From the NCBI RefSeq assembly GCF_001664485.1, contig NZ_CP013630.1, positions 3,789,501-3,853,500 on the forward strand: a stretch of 64,000 nt of DNA, written 5' to 3'. Position 1 is the first letter of the stretch, and each line of letters starts with the position of its first letter. Under the pieces are notes generated by a model. The model was given only the letters and a program-made list of their open reading frames with translations, did no database searches and was not told the DNA's origin. The stretch comes from Rhizobium sp. N324. Its GTDB lineage: Bacteria; Pseudomonadota; Alphaproteobacteria; Rhizobiales; Rhizobiaceae. Of this stretch, positions 32,784 to 41,323 are shown piece after piece. Both the position numbers and the translations under genes were made by a program.

Positions 32784-33799
32784 TGAGACCGCCCATCGAC
32801 GTCCGCATTCATGATGCCCATGTCGGGATCTGGCAGGACAACGCACAAGACGCTTCGTTCCGGACCGAGATTTACGCGGTGCTCATCCGGCATATGCGCG
32901 CTCGCGGCTGGTCGATCAGGCGCAATCCGGAAACGCACAGGCGCCATCGCTGCATTAGCGCAAATTTCCGCGACGGCGCACGCGGTACGTTGCGCTGCGC
33001 CATCTCACTGAGCGGACGCGCCATCGAGGTTGAGTTCTGGTCCATGACATCGAAGCAATCGAACCAGAATGGCCGGCGCTATGACTTCGATAAGCTCAAG
33101 CGCATGGCCTATCTCGACAGACTGCGCGTCGGGCTCGAATTCAAACGCGTCACCACCTGGTTGAAAACGATCGCGCCGGTGAAGGTCTCGTTGCGCGACG
33201 AGCGGGACCTGGCACCCATGGAGCGGATCGAGAAAAGCTATGCAGAGAGCTGGCATAGCGACAAGGATCTCGGCCGCCCCGTCTGCAAATACGATTATAA
33301 CGCCAAGACCAAGGATGGCCGCCTGCTTCAGCACGGCCAGACCGTATGGTTGCCCGACCACAAGGGACGGATCATCCGCGGCACGGCTTACTACCATATC
33401 AATAACATGTGGTGGGTCGTGGCCGGCGGTGAGCTCTTCAACAGATCCAGCATCGAGTTGTTCGTCACACAGCCCAATGATCTTCGGACAAAAGGCAATG
33501 AGCGCGATCGCCGGAAGGCTCTTGAGCGCGAGCTGTCGATCGCCGTCGAGCGTATGGATTTCAAGCGCGCCCAGGGGCTGAAGCAGATCATCTTCGGCGG
33601 CGAGCAGACCTTCATGATCTGGTCGCGCGGCAACAGGTCCTATTACCGTTCGCAATATGCCGGCTATACCACCGACCGCATTGCTGCCGGCAAATACACC
33701 CGCGCCGAGGCTGAAGCCGAATGCCGCCGCGCCCCCCATGAACTTGAAATGGTTTGCCCCGATGGCAGCCATGTCCGTTTCGACAGGAGCGCAGCATGA
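32783..33799 (+). CDS. Phage protein with UVR-like motif
   Basis: A 338-residue protein. Residues about 243-270 (ALERELSIAVERMDFKRAQG followed by LKQIIF) match the UVR helical hairpin that joins UvrB and UvrC. The middle has an SH3-like patch (GQTVWLPDHKGRIIRGTAYY) and the C-terminus is rich in Tyr and Arg. The UVR-like stretch may let the phage engage nucleotide-excision repair or may be simple coiled coil. Nothing else is recognised. Confidence 0.6.
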   Translation: MRPPIDVRIHDAHVGIWQDNAQDASFRTEIYAVLIRHMRARGWSIRRNPETHRRHRCISANFRDGARGTLRCAISLSGRAIEVEFWSMTSKQSNQNGRRYDFDKLKRMAYLDRLRVGLEFKRVTTWLKTIAPVKVSLRDERDLAPMERIEKSYAESWHSDKDLGRPVCKYDYNAKTKDGRLLQHGQTVWLPDHKGRIIRGTAYYHINNMWWVVAGGELFNRSSIELFVTQPNDLRTKGNERDRRKALERELSIAVERMDFKRAQGLKQIIFGGEQTFMIWSRGNRSYYRSQYAGYTTDRIAAGKYTRAEAEAECRRAPHELEMVCPDGSHVRFDRSAA

Positions 33800-34422
33800 C
33801 CGATCTGCTCCAGCGCGTCGCCGAGAACGTCCAGGAACACATGGACGCCATCCTCAAAAACTTCAAACCGGACGCCAAGATTACCGTTCTCGTTCGCTTC
33901 CCGGACAAGCCGACGGCGGACTTCTGCATGACGGGTGACGACCTCGATGCAGTCGCGGACATGGTCGAACGGCGCCGCGCCAGTGTGACGCCACAAGCGG
34001 GCAGTCGGTTGCGTTCAGAGTTCGTTCCCGGCGCCTGGCGCTGCCCAAAGTGCAACTTCCGCCTCCTGCAATCCAATCTCAACGCGGCGGATGGAACGGT
34101 CACAGCTCGGGATACGCCCGGCGACAAATGCCCAAATTGCGCTGCGCCGTTATGGCGCGTGAGCTGGAAAGACGAGGCGCAGGAGAACCTTTCGATTGCC
34201 GAGAACCAGCTTGAACGTGCGCTGGCGGCCGAACGCAAGCTCGCTGAGGCGCTGGAAGTGATCCGCCCGTTTGCCCGTGAAGCCGCGACTTGGACCGCTG
34301 AAGCGCCTGACGATTACCAGATCAAGGTAAAGTTGGCGACGAAAGTCATTCAGTCAAAACTGACTGTTGGGCATGTCCGTGCTGCCGGCTCGCTGCTTCA
34401 GAAAGAGAATGGTAATGACTGA
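33796..34422 (+). CDS. Zinc-ribbon protein of the right arm
   Basis: A 208-residue protein starting MTDLLQRVAENVQEHMDAIL. It has paired CPKC (about residue 83) and CPNC (about 115) that should bind one zinc, then a helical, coiled-coil-like C-terminal half (LSIAENQLERALAAERKLAE). ATGA-coupled upstream. Similar plans occur in phage proteins that bind nucleic acids or partner proteins. Function unknown. Confidence 0.65.
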   Translation: MTDLLQRVAENVQEHMDAILKNFKPDAKITVLVRFPDKPTADFCMTGDDLDAVADMVERRRASVTPQAGSRLRSEFVPGAWRCPKCNFRLLQSNLNAADGTVTARDTPGDKCPNCAAPLWRVSWKDEAQENLSIAENQLERALAAERKLAEALEVIRPFAREAATWTAEAPDDYQIKVKLATKVIQSKLTVGHVRAAGSLLQKENGND

Positions 34423-35029
34423 CACGCTCGCCAACCGCCTCTGGCAGGAATTGACAGACAAGGAACGCCGAACGCCAGCCGATCATCCTGACATGCGCCT
34501 TATCACGCGTGAGGAGCTGACCAAATACCTTCATCTCGCCAGCTTTAAATGGGCCGAAGAGAGAACCCACGGCATTCAGATCGAAGAACTCCGGGGCCTC
34601 GACGGGGATCTGATGGGATATTGGGCGCGGGGCCACTACGCGCTACATCATTTTAAGGAGGCGGCGAATTACTACAACGGCGCCGACGCCATATATGACG
34701 AGCGCTACGTCAGCGAGACCAGCAGCATCCGGCAGGAATGGTGGCGCACCGTGCCGGTCACCGGCGAGCCTGGCATGGTGCAATATTGCCCCGCCGAACC
34801 GAAATCCCGCGGCGCTTTCGCCGTCACCGTAACGACCGCTGTCGAAGATCGGCAGATCAAGGCAACCAGCCGCCAGATCGCTGATCACCAGCGCGCCGAA
34901 GCTCGCGGCTTCGCCAATGGTCTGAACTGGGCGCTCCGCAATCTCGATCACATCGACGCCGCCGCCGGCGATCAGCTGCTCGCGCATTACCGCGAGGAGA
35001 ACAAGAAGGAGCGCGGCGCCCATGTCTGA
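34415..35029 (+). CDS. Hypothetical phage protein, 204 residues
   Basis: Starts MTDTLANRLWQELTDKERRT, with an N-terminal segment rich in Asp, Arg and Trp and a helical C-terminal half. It overlaps the previous gene by eight bases and the Gp37/Gp68-type gene by eight bases. No domain can be named from the sequence. An upstream ATG two codons earlier is an equally possible start. Confidence 0.55.
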   Translation: MTDTLANRLWQELTDKERRTPADHPDMRLITREELTKYLHLASFKWAEERTHGIQIEELRGLDGDLMGYWARGHYALHHFKEAANYYNGADAIYDERYVSETSSIRQEWWRTVPVTGEPGMVQYCPAEPKSRGAFAVTVTTAVEDRQIKATSRQIADHQRAEARGFANGLNWALRNLDHIDAAAGDQLLAHYREENKKERGAHV

Positions 35030-36197
35030 CGGCACCAAGATCGAATGGACCGACGCCACCTGGAACCCGATCACCGGCTGCGCGATCGTCTCCCCCGGCT
35101 GCACCAACTGCTACGCCATGAAGCTGGCGGGAACGCGCCTGCAGCATCACCCCAGCCGCGCCGGCCTCACCCGCGACAGCAAGGCCGGCCCGGTCTGGAC
35201 CGGCGAAGTGCGCTTCAATGAGCAGTGGCTGACCCAGCCGCTCACCTGGTCGCGTCCGCGGATGATCTTCGTTTGCGCCCATGGCGATCTCTTCGCCGAG
35301 GGCGTGCCGGACGAGTGGATCGACAAGGTCTTCGCCGTCATGGCGCTGGCGCCCCAGCACGTCTTCCAGGTTCTAACCAAGCGGCCCGAGCGCATGCGAG
35401 AATATCTGACGACGCCCATGCGCCAATACAAGATTTCCGCCGCCCAGCTCGACCTGCCCGAGCCGGTTCCTTCGCCGGGCATATGGCCCCACTTGCCGCT
35501 GCCAAACGTCTGGCTCGGCGTTTCGGTCGAAGATCAGAAGCGCGCCGACGAGCGCCTGCCTATCCTTCACGAAATCCCGGCCGCCCTGCTCTGGGTGTCG
35601 AATGAGCCGTCACTCGGCCCGATCGACTGGAAACGATGGCTGCCCACGGGCCGGCGCGCACGAAGCCCGCAGGGCCATGAGTTCATCGCGCCGGAATACT
35701 TCATGACGAAATGCGAGCACTGCGGCTGGATAGGCTCGTCCGAACTTCAGCACACCAGCCAGATCGCCGACACGGGAGATTACGATGTCTCCTGCTGCAA
35801 CTGCCACCAGTTCACCGCCTGCGACGAAATCCAGCGCATCGGCTGGATGGTTGGCGGCGGCGAAAGCGGTTCAGGCTGCCGGCCGATGCACCCGCATTGG
35901 CAATACGCATTGCGCGACCAGTGCGAGATCTCCGATACCCCCTTCCTCTTCAAGCAATGGGGCAACTGGATCATTGCGAGCCATGACAACGGCCACACCG
36001 AAAGCAGCATGGTGACGAACGACGCCATCTGGCTCGACGTCGACGGCCGCCAGGCGAAGCCCAGCTGCGACGGCATGCGCGAGCCGATCGGCATGTTCCG
36101 CGTCACCAAATCCCGCGCCGGCCGGCTGCTGTCAGGCATCGAACACAACGGCTACCCGCCCCTACCCGCCCATTTCGCCAAGGAGGCCGCAGAATGA
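35022..36197 (+). CDS. DUF5131 (phage Gp37/Gp68) family protein
   Basis: A 391-residue protein starting MSDGTKIEWTDATWNPITGC. The motif C20-x6-C27-x2-C30, with KIEWTDATWNP, is the hallmark of the DUF5131/Gp37-Gp68 family, whose cysteine cluster and fold recall radical SAM enzymes. Later segments include VFQVLTKRPERM, LPNVWLGVSVE and GWMVGGGESG, all conserved in the family. The biochemical role is not established. The middle carries an insertion with paired cysteines (CEHCGW, CCNC), possibly an extra zinc ribbon. Confidence 0.88.
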   Translation: MSDGTKIEWTDATWNPITGCAIVSPGCTNCYAMKLAGTRLQHHPSRAGLTRDSKAGPVWTGEVRFNEQWLTQPLTWSRPRMIFVCAHGDLFAEGVPDEWIDKVFAVMALAPQHVFQVLTKRPERMREYLTTPMRQYKISAAQLDLPEPVPSPGIWPHLPLPNVWLGVSVEDQKRADERLPILHEIPAALLWVSNEPSLGPIDWKRWLPTGRRARSPQGHEFIAPEYFMTKCEHCGWIGSSELQHTSQIADTGDYDVSCCNCHQFTACDEIQRIGWMVGGGESGSGCRPMHPHWQYALRDQCEISDTPFLFKQWGNWIIASHDNGHTESSMVTNDAIWLDVDGRQAKPSCDGMREPIGMFRVTKSRAGRLLSGIEHNGYPPLPAHFAKEAAE

Positions 36198-36664
36198 CGA
36201 AACCGAAGAAGCTTCCGGATGATGAGACCCTGCGCCGGCTGGTCGCCGAAGGCCTGACGCGCTCCGAGATCGTCAAGCGCTACCAGGTCCACCGCACGAC
36301 GCTTGGCGAAAAGCTGACGGAGCTCGGCCTGGTCGACGCCGTGGCGCCGGAGCCCGGGCAGCGCAAGCCGTTCTCGGTCGAGGCAGTCGCGCAATTCCTG
36401 CGCAGCGGCATGAGCTATTCCGACATCGATCGGCACTACGGCCGGACGGTCGGCTGCGCATGGGTCTTCTGCCGCAGCCACGGGCTCATTCCCGAAATTC
36501 CCGATACCGAGATCCGCGACGACAAGATCATCGTCGGCATCACCGCCACCGCCACCGATAAAAGCGGCTCCGCCCGCACCGTCCGGGTCGCTATCAGCCT
36601 GCCGCCGATCAGCATGTTCGCAGCCGCACGCCTGCAGCGCGGCGAAGGGAGCCTCGGCCAATGA
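36194..36664 (+). CDS. HTH protein with SLPxISMF tail
   Basis: A 156-residue protein with two tandem HTH-like segments (LRRLVAEGLTRSEIVKRYQV and AVAQFLRSGMSYSDIDRHYG), then a beta-rich C-terminus ending VAISLPPISMFAAARLQRGE. The ending resembles that of the 65-residue gene at 38053. ATGA-coupled to both neighbours. A small regulator is likely. Confidence 0.6.
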   Translation: MTKPKKLPDDETLRRLVAEGLTRSEIVKRYQVHRTTLGEKLTELGLVDAVAPEPGQRKPFSVEAVAQFLRSGMSYSDIDRHYGRTVGCAWVFCRSHGLIPEIPDTEIRDDKIIVGITATATDKSGSARTVRVAISLPPISMFAAARLQRGEGSLGQ

Positions 36665-37137
36665 GCGACGAGATGAAATGGATCCCTTCCGATTGGCTGG
36701 ATGAAGAGCTTCCGGCGCTGCAGACAGATCCCAACGCCTTCGTCTGCCGCCACGCCGAACTCGGCTGGATGCTACGGCCGGTCGAGGAGCAGGATGAGGA
36801 TCTGGACGAGGGTTTCGGCATCCTTCACTTGGTCGACGGTCAGGTGGTGAGGTTCAGCGCATCGATATATTACGGCGACTTCGAGCTTGTTGTCCGCGAA
36901 GACGGCAGCTTCGAAACCGATCGAGAAATCCCGACCAAAGCCAATTGCTTCCGCGTCGATCACGACACTGACACGCTGCAGCCGAGCCTGCGCGAGCTGG
37001 TCGTCAACGACGACGGCGGCCTGGAACCCGGCATTCACGCCATAGACGCCTGCTGGTGGTCGGAGGCCGAAACCGTCTTCACCTTCAGGATCGTCGATGG
37101 CAAAGGCCAGTTGACGCGGGTGGGAGTGGTTCAATGA
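36661..37137 (+). CDS. Hypothetical acidic phage protein, 158 residues
   Basis: Starts MSDEMKWIPSDWLDEELPAL. Strongly acidic (EEQDEDLDEGFGILHLVDGQ) with beta strands, and no recognisable motif. Strong acidity in a small phage protein can indicate a DNA mimic, but this is only a possibility here. ATGA-coupled on both sides. Confidence 0.55.
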   Translation: MSDEMKWIPSDWLDEELPALQTDPNAFVCRHAELGWMLRPVEEQDEDLDEGFGILHLVDGQVVRFSASIYYGDFELVVREDGSFETDREIPTKANCFRVDHDTDTLQPSLRELVVNDDGGLEPGIHAIDACWWSEAETVFTFRIVDGKGQLTRVGVVQ

Positions 37138-37568
37138 CCGCGCCCGTCCGCATCCAGCTGTCCCGCCAAAAAGGCTTCAACCTGCAAGCCGCATCGAGGG
37201 CCGCCAACGGCCTTGACGCGATCAAGGTCGATCGCACCTCGCCTTTCGGCAATCATTATGCCTTCAGCAAGGATCCGATCGCCAAGCCAGCGCTCTGGGA
37301 TGTCTTCGGCAGCCACCGCACCATCGTCAAGAGCTGCCCGTCGAAGCAGGAAGCGCGCGATTTCGCCATCGCCTGCCACAAGGCCGAGGTATCGGCCACC
37401 GGGCCGCATAACACCCGCTATCTCTATCCGGTACCGACGCCCGTCGATATCGCCAAGGCGCTGCGCGGCTTCAACCTCGCCTGCTGGTGCAAGCCGGGCG
37501 AGCCCTGCCATGCCGATATCCTGCTGGAGATCGCCAACGCGCCGCTGCAGGAGGTTGTTTCCCGATGA
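37134..37568 (+). CDS. DUF4326 protein
   Basis: A 144-residue protein with the DUF4326 signature: IQLSRQKGFNLQ near the start, DRTSPFGNHYAFSKD, then LACWCKPGEPCHADILLEIA near the end. This family is common in phages and plasmids; the Cys-His cluster may bind metal and the fold may act on nucleotides, but its activity is not established. ATGA-coupled to the gene before and after. Confidence 0.82.
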   Translation: MTAPVRIQLSRQKGFNLQAASRAANGLDAIKVDRTSPFGNHYAFSKDPIAKPALWDVFGSHRTIVKSCPSKQEARDFAIACHKAEVSATGPHNTRYLYPVPTPVDIAKALRGFNLACWCKPGEPCHADILLEIANAPLQEVVSR

Positions 37569-38056
37569 TGATGAAAGCCCTCACGGTCTGGCAGCCATGG
37601 ACGTCGCTGATCGCGATCGGCGCAAAGCCCTACGAATTTCGCGGCTGGCGCCCGCCGGAATCGCTGATCGGCCAGCGCCTCGCCATCCACGCCGGCGCTC
37701 GGCCGATGCGGCGCGCCGAGGTCCTGGCGCTGCGCATCGCCCTGACGAAAACCGTGCGCAATCCGAGGGCCTGCCTGTTGCCGGATCTCGCCATTCCCCT
37801 CCTCGACCGCATCCTCGAGCAGCCGAAGAGCGCCGTCCCGACCTTCCTGCCGCTCGCCCACGTGCTCTGCACGGTCACCGTCGGCGAGCCGAAGTCGGGC
37901 GAGGAATGCGCCCGCGAGTTCGGCGACGACGCCGGCAATGACAGCGACCGCGAAGGCACCTTCAATTGGGGCTGGCCGATGCTCGACATCGAGCTGCTTG
38001 AACCGCCCGTCCCGGCGCGCGGCCTGCAGGGCCTTTGGAACTGGAGCGGCCAATGA
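37565..38056 (+). CDS. ASCH domain protein
   Basis: A 163-residue protein starting MMMKALTVWQPWTSLIAIGA, with KPYEFRGWRPPESLIGQRLAIHAG, the ASCH fold signature near residues 20-45. ASCH domains bind RNA or modified nucleotides, and some cleave N4-acetylcytidine. In phages the family is widespread with unknown targets. ATGA-coupled upstream and downstream. Confidence 0.82.
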   Translation: MMMKALTVWQPWTSLIAIGAKPYEFRGWRPPESLIGQRLAIHAGARPMRRAEVLALRIALTKTVRNPRACLLPDLAIPLLDRILEQPKSAVPTFLPLAHVLCTVTVGEPKSGEECAREFGDDAGNDSDREGTFNWGWPMLDIELLEPPVPARGLQGLWNWSGQ

Positions 38057-38250
38057 CCATCCATGTCAGAAAGCTCGCCGGCCGCCCCCTGCTGACTGCC
38101 CAGCGCCAGCGCAAGATCGCCCTGCCCGGCAAGATCGTCACCATCCGGCGCGTCGTCGCCGGCGATCACGGCGGCGTCGCCGATCGCCCGTTTTCGCTTC
38201 CGGCTATCAGCATGTTCGTCGCCGCACTCAGGGAGCAAGGCCGATGCTGA
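38053..38250 (+). CDS. Small protein with SLPxISMF motif
   Basis: A 65-residue protein, basic, starting MTIHVRKLAGRPLLTAQRQR and containing FSLPAISMFVAALREQ. Its C-terminal half resembles the tail of the 156-residue HTH protein at 36194, suggesting a shared small module. ATGA-coupled to the ASCH gene and overlapping the next frame by seven bases. Function unknown. Confidence 0.55.
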   Translation: MTIHVRKLAGRPLLTAQRQRKIALPGKIVTIRRVVAGDHGGVADRPFSLPAISMFVAALREQGRC

Positions 38251-38457
38251 AGACCGACGTCACCGCCGGCACGGCCCGCATCACCTGCGACAGCTGCCGG
38301 ACAGCGATGGAATCAGTGATGGACGCCGATCCGCGCGCCGCCCGCGATAAGGCCGTCCCGCGTCGCCAAGATCGCCCGCTGGCTGATCGAGCGCCACGCC
38401 GGCGCCTGGCAGCACTTCTGCCCGTCCTGCCGCCAATCACAAACAGGGGATCGCTGA
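38244..38457 (+). pseudogene. Frameshifted zinc-ribbon protein
   Basis: ATG 38244 opens a frame with CDSC near residue 15. After about residue 36 the frame becomes Arg-rich and low-complexity, while the +1 frame continues as VAKIARWLIERHAGAWQHFC with PSC to complete the second Cys pair, ending TGA 38455-38457, two bases before the next ATG. Loss of one C near GTCCCGC (38354-38360) would restore an approximately 70-residue zinc ribbon. It is a real mutation or a base-call error; as written the original frame stops at 38462. Confidence 0.65.
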
Positions 38458-38458
38458 T

Positions 38459-38710
38459 ATGAGCAGGGAAGCCCAGATCCAGATCCGAGACCTGATCGTC
38501 GAAATGATGGCAAACGGCGTCCGCACCGGCGTCTTGACCCAGGTCGAGGCCATGGCCGCATGCTCGGGCGCCTGCGCCGCGATCATCGCCACCATGATGC
38601 CCCTGGAAAACCACGCCGAGGCGCTGGAGATCACAATCGAGCAGCTGCCGGCGCAGGTCGCGGCCCACGCTACCGAGGTGGCAGCATATCGCAAGGCGAG
38701 GTCGAACTGA
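38459..38710 (+). CDS. Hypothetical phage protein, 83 residues
   Basis: Starts MSREAQIQIRDLIVEMMANG; helical throughout (MAACSGACAAIIATMMPLEN, ALEITIEQLPAQVAAHATEV). The mix of Ala, Met and Ile suggests packed helices rather than a membrane span. Its TGA overlaps the next ATG (TGATG). No family recognised. Confidence 0.55.
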   Translation: MSREAQIQIRDLIVEMMANGVRTGVLTQVEAMAACSGACAAIIATMMPLENHAEALEITIEQLPAQVAAHATEVAAYRKARSN

Positions 38711-39243
38711 TGGACCAGAGCCCCGCCCTGCGCCCCATGTGGTGCGACGACTTCGACACTGACCTCCTCAAGGTCGTTCCCGGCATCCCCGAGCTGCTCG
38801 GCGAGCTTGCCGACGTCACCCTCTGGACGCATGGCGGCACCTGGAACGGAACCCTGAACCATCCGTCGATGTGGAACCATCAGGCCGGCCTGATCTGCTT
38901 CTTCGGTTTCAACTGCCCGGATAAGCCAGACTATTACAGCTCGGGCCAAGATCCGGTTCAGTGCACCGTGCTGGAGATGTTCCGCGATCTGTGGTGCCAC
39001 GGCGCCATGGTGATGATGGGGCCGCTCCCGATCTGGGACTCGCAACCGCTCCAACCGGAATTCGATACCCTCATGTATGCCGCGCGCGGCTGGTTTGAGA
39101 TCAAGCCGAACCGCATCCGCCTGGCGCAGCTCCGCGCCCGCAAATCCATCCGCCAGGCCGCCGAAAACCTGCGCCAGCTGATCGCCGCCCGGGCGGCCGT
39201 CAAACGGGCGATCGTAGCGAACAAGACGAGGCAGGCCCGATGA
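38710..39243 (+). CDS. Hypothetical phage protein, 177 residues
   Basis: Starts MDQSPALRPMWCDDFDTDLL and is rich in aromatic residues and Trp (TLWTHGGTWNGTLNHPSMWN). The C-terminal 50 residues form a basic helix (RIRLAQLRARKSIRQAAENL). The split between an aromatic body and a basic helix may reflect a binding domain and a nucleic-acid contact, but this is inference. TGATG-coupled upstream and ATGA-coupled downstream. Confidence 0.55.
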   Translation: MDQSPALRPMWCDDFDTDLLKVVPGIPELLGELADVTLWTHGGTWNGTLNHPSMWNHQAGLICFFGFNCPDKPDYYSSGQDPVQCTVLEMFRDLWCHGAMVMMGPLPIWDSQPLQPEFDTLMYAARGWFEIKPNRIRLAQLRARKSIRQAAENLRQLIAARAAVKRAIVANKTRQAR

Positions 39244-39482
39244 TGAAGCCCGAGCAGGTGATCGCGCGGATCCGCGCCGGCGACGAACTCCATATGCAGT
39301 TCACCGACGGACGGCGCGTCTGGTGGTTCGAGCAGCCGCACCAGGTCATTCCGGACAAGCTGGCGATGAAGCTACTCGCTTCGTCCGACGGCGCGATCGT
39401 CGAAGCCGGCGACAGCCTCTTCGGCCTGCCGCTGAACAGCCAGACCTTCCTTTCGAGCGAGGAGGCCGCAAGCGATGCCTGA
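39240..39482 (+). CDS. Small protein with GDELHMQ motif
   Basis: An 80-residue protein starting MMKPEQVIARIRAGDELHMQ, with FTDGRRVWWFEQPH next. The segment R-I-x-x-G-D-E-(V)-x-L-H-M-Q also occurs in the next gene (IERGDEVELHMQSG), so the two may be related modules. Overlaps both neighbours by four to eight bases. Function unknown. Confidence 0.55.
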   Translation: MMKPEQVIARIRAGDELHMQFTDGRRVWWFEQPHQVIPDKLAMKLLASSDGAIVEAGDSLFGLPLNSQTFLSSEEAASDA

Positions 39483-39702
39483 CCACGTCAACATCCATCA
39501 TCCGGACCGCAGGGCCGAGCGCCGGGAGAAGGCGGTGACCATCGCCGAGCTGCGCGCCAAGATTTCGACGCTGGAAACCTATCTCGACAGCGCCGAGCGC
39601 GACCTCGAGGCGATCTTCACCAGGATCGAACGCGGCGACGAGGTCGAGCTGCACATGCAAAGCGGCGCCGTCTTCGTCATCACCGGGAAGGAACGCGAAT
39701 GA
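39475..39702 (+). CDS. Small coiled-coil protein with GDExELHMQ motif
   Basis: A 75-residue protein with a helical core (TIAELRAKISTLETYLDSAE) that should form a coiled coil, followed by IERGDEVELHMQSGAVFVIT. The ending is shared with the preceding gene. ATGA-coupled to the DUF1643 gene. Function unknown. Confidence 0.55.
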   Translation: MPDHVNIHHPDRRAERREKAVTIAELRAKISTLETYLDSAERDLEAIFTRIERGDEVELHMQSGAVFVITGKERE

Positions 39703-40244
39703 CCCTCGACCTTTTCCACACAATGCAGATGAGCGCCGTCATCTCCGATTGCACGCTTTACCGCGACGAGCTGCGCCGCGTCTGGGATGCGGCGAGGCCG
39801 ATCCTGACCGTCTGCATGCTCAACCCATCGGATGCCGATCACACCCGCAACGACCCGACCGTGCTGGCGCTGATCTGGTTTGCAAAACTCTGGGGCTATG
39901 GCGGCATCCTGATCGTCAACCTGCACGCATGGCGCTCCTCGTCGCCGGCGGAGATGATGAAGGCTGCGGATTCCATCGGCCCGCGCTGCAACGACTATAT
40001 CGACCGCGCCTTCATCATCGCCCGCCACCAGAACACGCCGATGCTGGCCGCCTGGGGCGCCGGCGGCGATTACCGCGGCCGTGACAAATGGCTGACGTCC
40101 CGCGCCCGCCAGCAACTCGTCGACCTCGTCTGCCTCGGCCTGACGAAGGACGGCTTCCCGAAACACCCGATGGCCCGCGGCCAGCACCGCATCCCGCGCG
40201 ACCAGCAGCCGATCCTGTTCCAGAGCGCGAGGGAGATCGCATGA
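39699..40244 (+). CDS. DUF1643 protein
   Basis: A 181-residue protein with the DUF1643 pattern: YRDELRRVWDAARPILTVCM, LNPSDADHTRNDPTVLALIW, WGYGGILIVNLHAWRSSSPA and AAWGAGGDYRG. The family is common in phages and has no established activity. The gene is in the middle of the coupled right-arm run, with ATGA overlaps on both sides. Confidence 0.85.
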   Translation: MTLDLFHTMQMSAVISDCTLYRDELRRVWDAARPILTVCMLNPSDADHTRNDPTVLALIWFAKLWGYGGILIVNLHAWRSSSPAEMMKAADSIGPRCNDYIDRAFIIARHQNTPMLAAWGAGGDYRGRDKWLTSRARQQLVDLVCLGLTKDGFPKHPMARGQHRIPRDQQPILFQSAREIA

Positions 40245-41323
40245 ACCGCACCGACACAAAGGACAATCAAGTGGTAGTGGCCCTGTCTGACACGGCAGTG
40301 GAACTCTATCAGAAGCTTGCTGCATCCCCTCTCGGAATGGCGCAAGAGTGGCGCGTCGAAGGGGAGCGTGGAAAACCGTTGCTCTATGGCCGCAGCAGCC
40401 TGATCGCCTATGGCACGATCGGCACGTGGGATGAATTCCGGTTGATCGCTGCTCTGGTAAATGCGCTGGCTGGTATTGTTCCTGAAGCTCATCCTGACGA
40501 CCTGGCCGTCGATAGGTTCGCCGGCTTCATGAAGCGCAAACTTGCACGGAAACGCGAGCAGGGACGCGGCGGCTGGGAAGACAAGGCCCAGTGCTCGAAC
40601 GAGCATCTGTCGCAGCTTTTGCGCGACCACGTCGAAAAGGGCGACGCCCTGGACGTTGCCAATCTCGCGATGATGATCCACCAGCGCGACGAACGCATTG
40701 CACGGGTGTATCCCGAGGCGCCGCGCCGCGCTCTTCGCACTGCCCTCGATCACATCGAACACATGGCGAATTGGATCAAGCAGCAGAATGCTGGCTACTC
40801 GTTCGAGAGCCTTGGCGAGGACATGCAGGGCATGGTTGACGCTCTCGGCACCCCATCACCTGGGGGCGACGACGATCACATGATCCAGATCGAGGAACTG
40901 ATCAGTCAGCTTGAGGCCATCCACGACAGGTTCGGTAACACCTGCGTTTATATCCGCCGTGGCGGTATGGGATGGGGCGCGGTTGCACTCAATCGCCGGG
41001 ATGACGACCGAAAAAACGGCGTCTTCGAGCTTCAAGCTCAGCACGATCGCGACATGCATGCGCGCCTCGAACAAATCGGGCGGATGAAGAAGGATCGCGA
41101 CGAGTGCTGGCATGCCCGTCGCGAAGCCGAGGGCAGCCGTGACGCTGCTCGGGCAGCCGCAGATAGCATGCGGATCGAGCGCGATGCCATGCGCAAGGTT
41201 GTCGAGGAACTTAAGTTCGCGCTTTTCTCATCGGACATGACCATTAAGGACCGCGCTGACCAGTCGGCTCGCCTGGTGCTCGACGCCCTCGCCACCGCAG
41301 CGGAGGTGAGCCATGGAGATTGA
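40241..41323 (+). CDS. Phage protein with conserved GGWEDKAQCS domain
   Basis: A 360-residue protein. The region around residues 100-145 (GGWEDKAQCSNEHLSQLLRD, VEKGDALDVANLAMMIHQR) is a segment found in many phage proteins of unknown function. The C-terminal 120 residues are a long coiled coil (RDMHARLEQIGRMKKDRDEC). ATGA-coupled upstream, and overlapping the next gene by 11 bases. Confidence 0.65.
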   Translation: MNRTDTKDNQVVVALSDTAVELYQKLAASPLGMAQEWRVEGERGKPLLYGRSSLIAYGTIGTWDEFRLIAALVNALAGIVPEAHPDDLAVDRFAGFMKRKLARKREQGRGGWEDKAQCSNEHLSQLLRDHVEKGDALDVANLAMMIHQRDERIARVYPEAPRRALRTALDHIEHMANWIKQQNAGYSFESLGEDMQGMVDALGTPSPGGDDDHMIQIEELISQLEAIHDRFGNTCVYIRRGGMGWGAVALNRRDDDRKNGVFELQAQHDRDMHARLEQIGRMKKDRDECWHARREAEGSRDAARAAADSMRIERDAMRKVVEELKFALFSSDMTIKDRADQSARLVLDALATAAEVSHGD

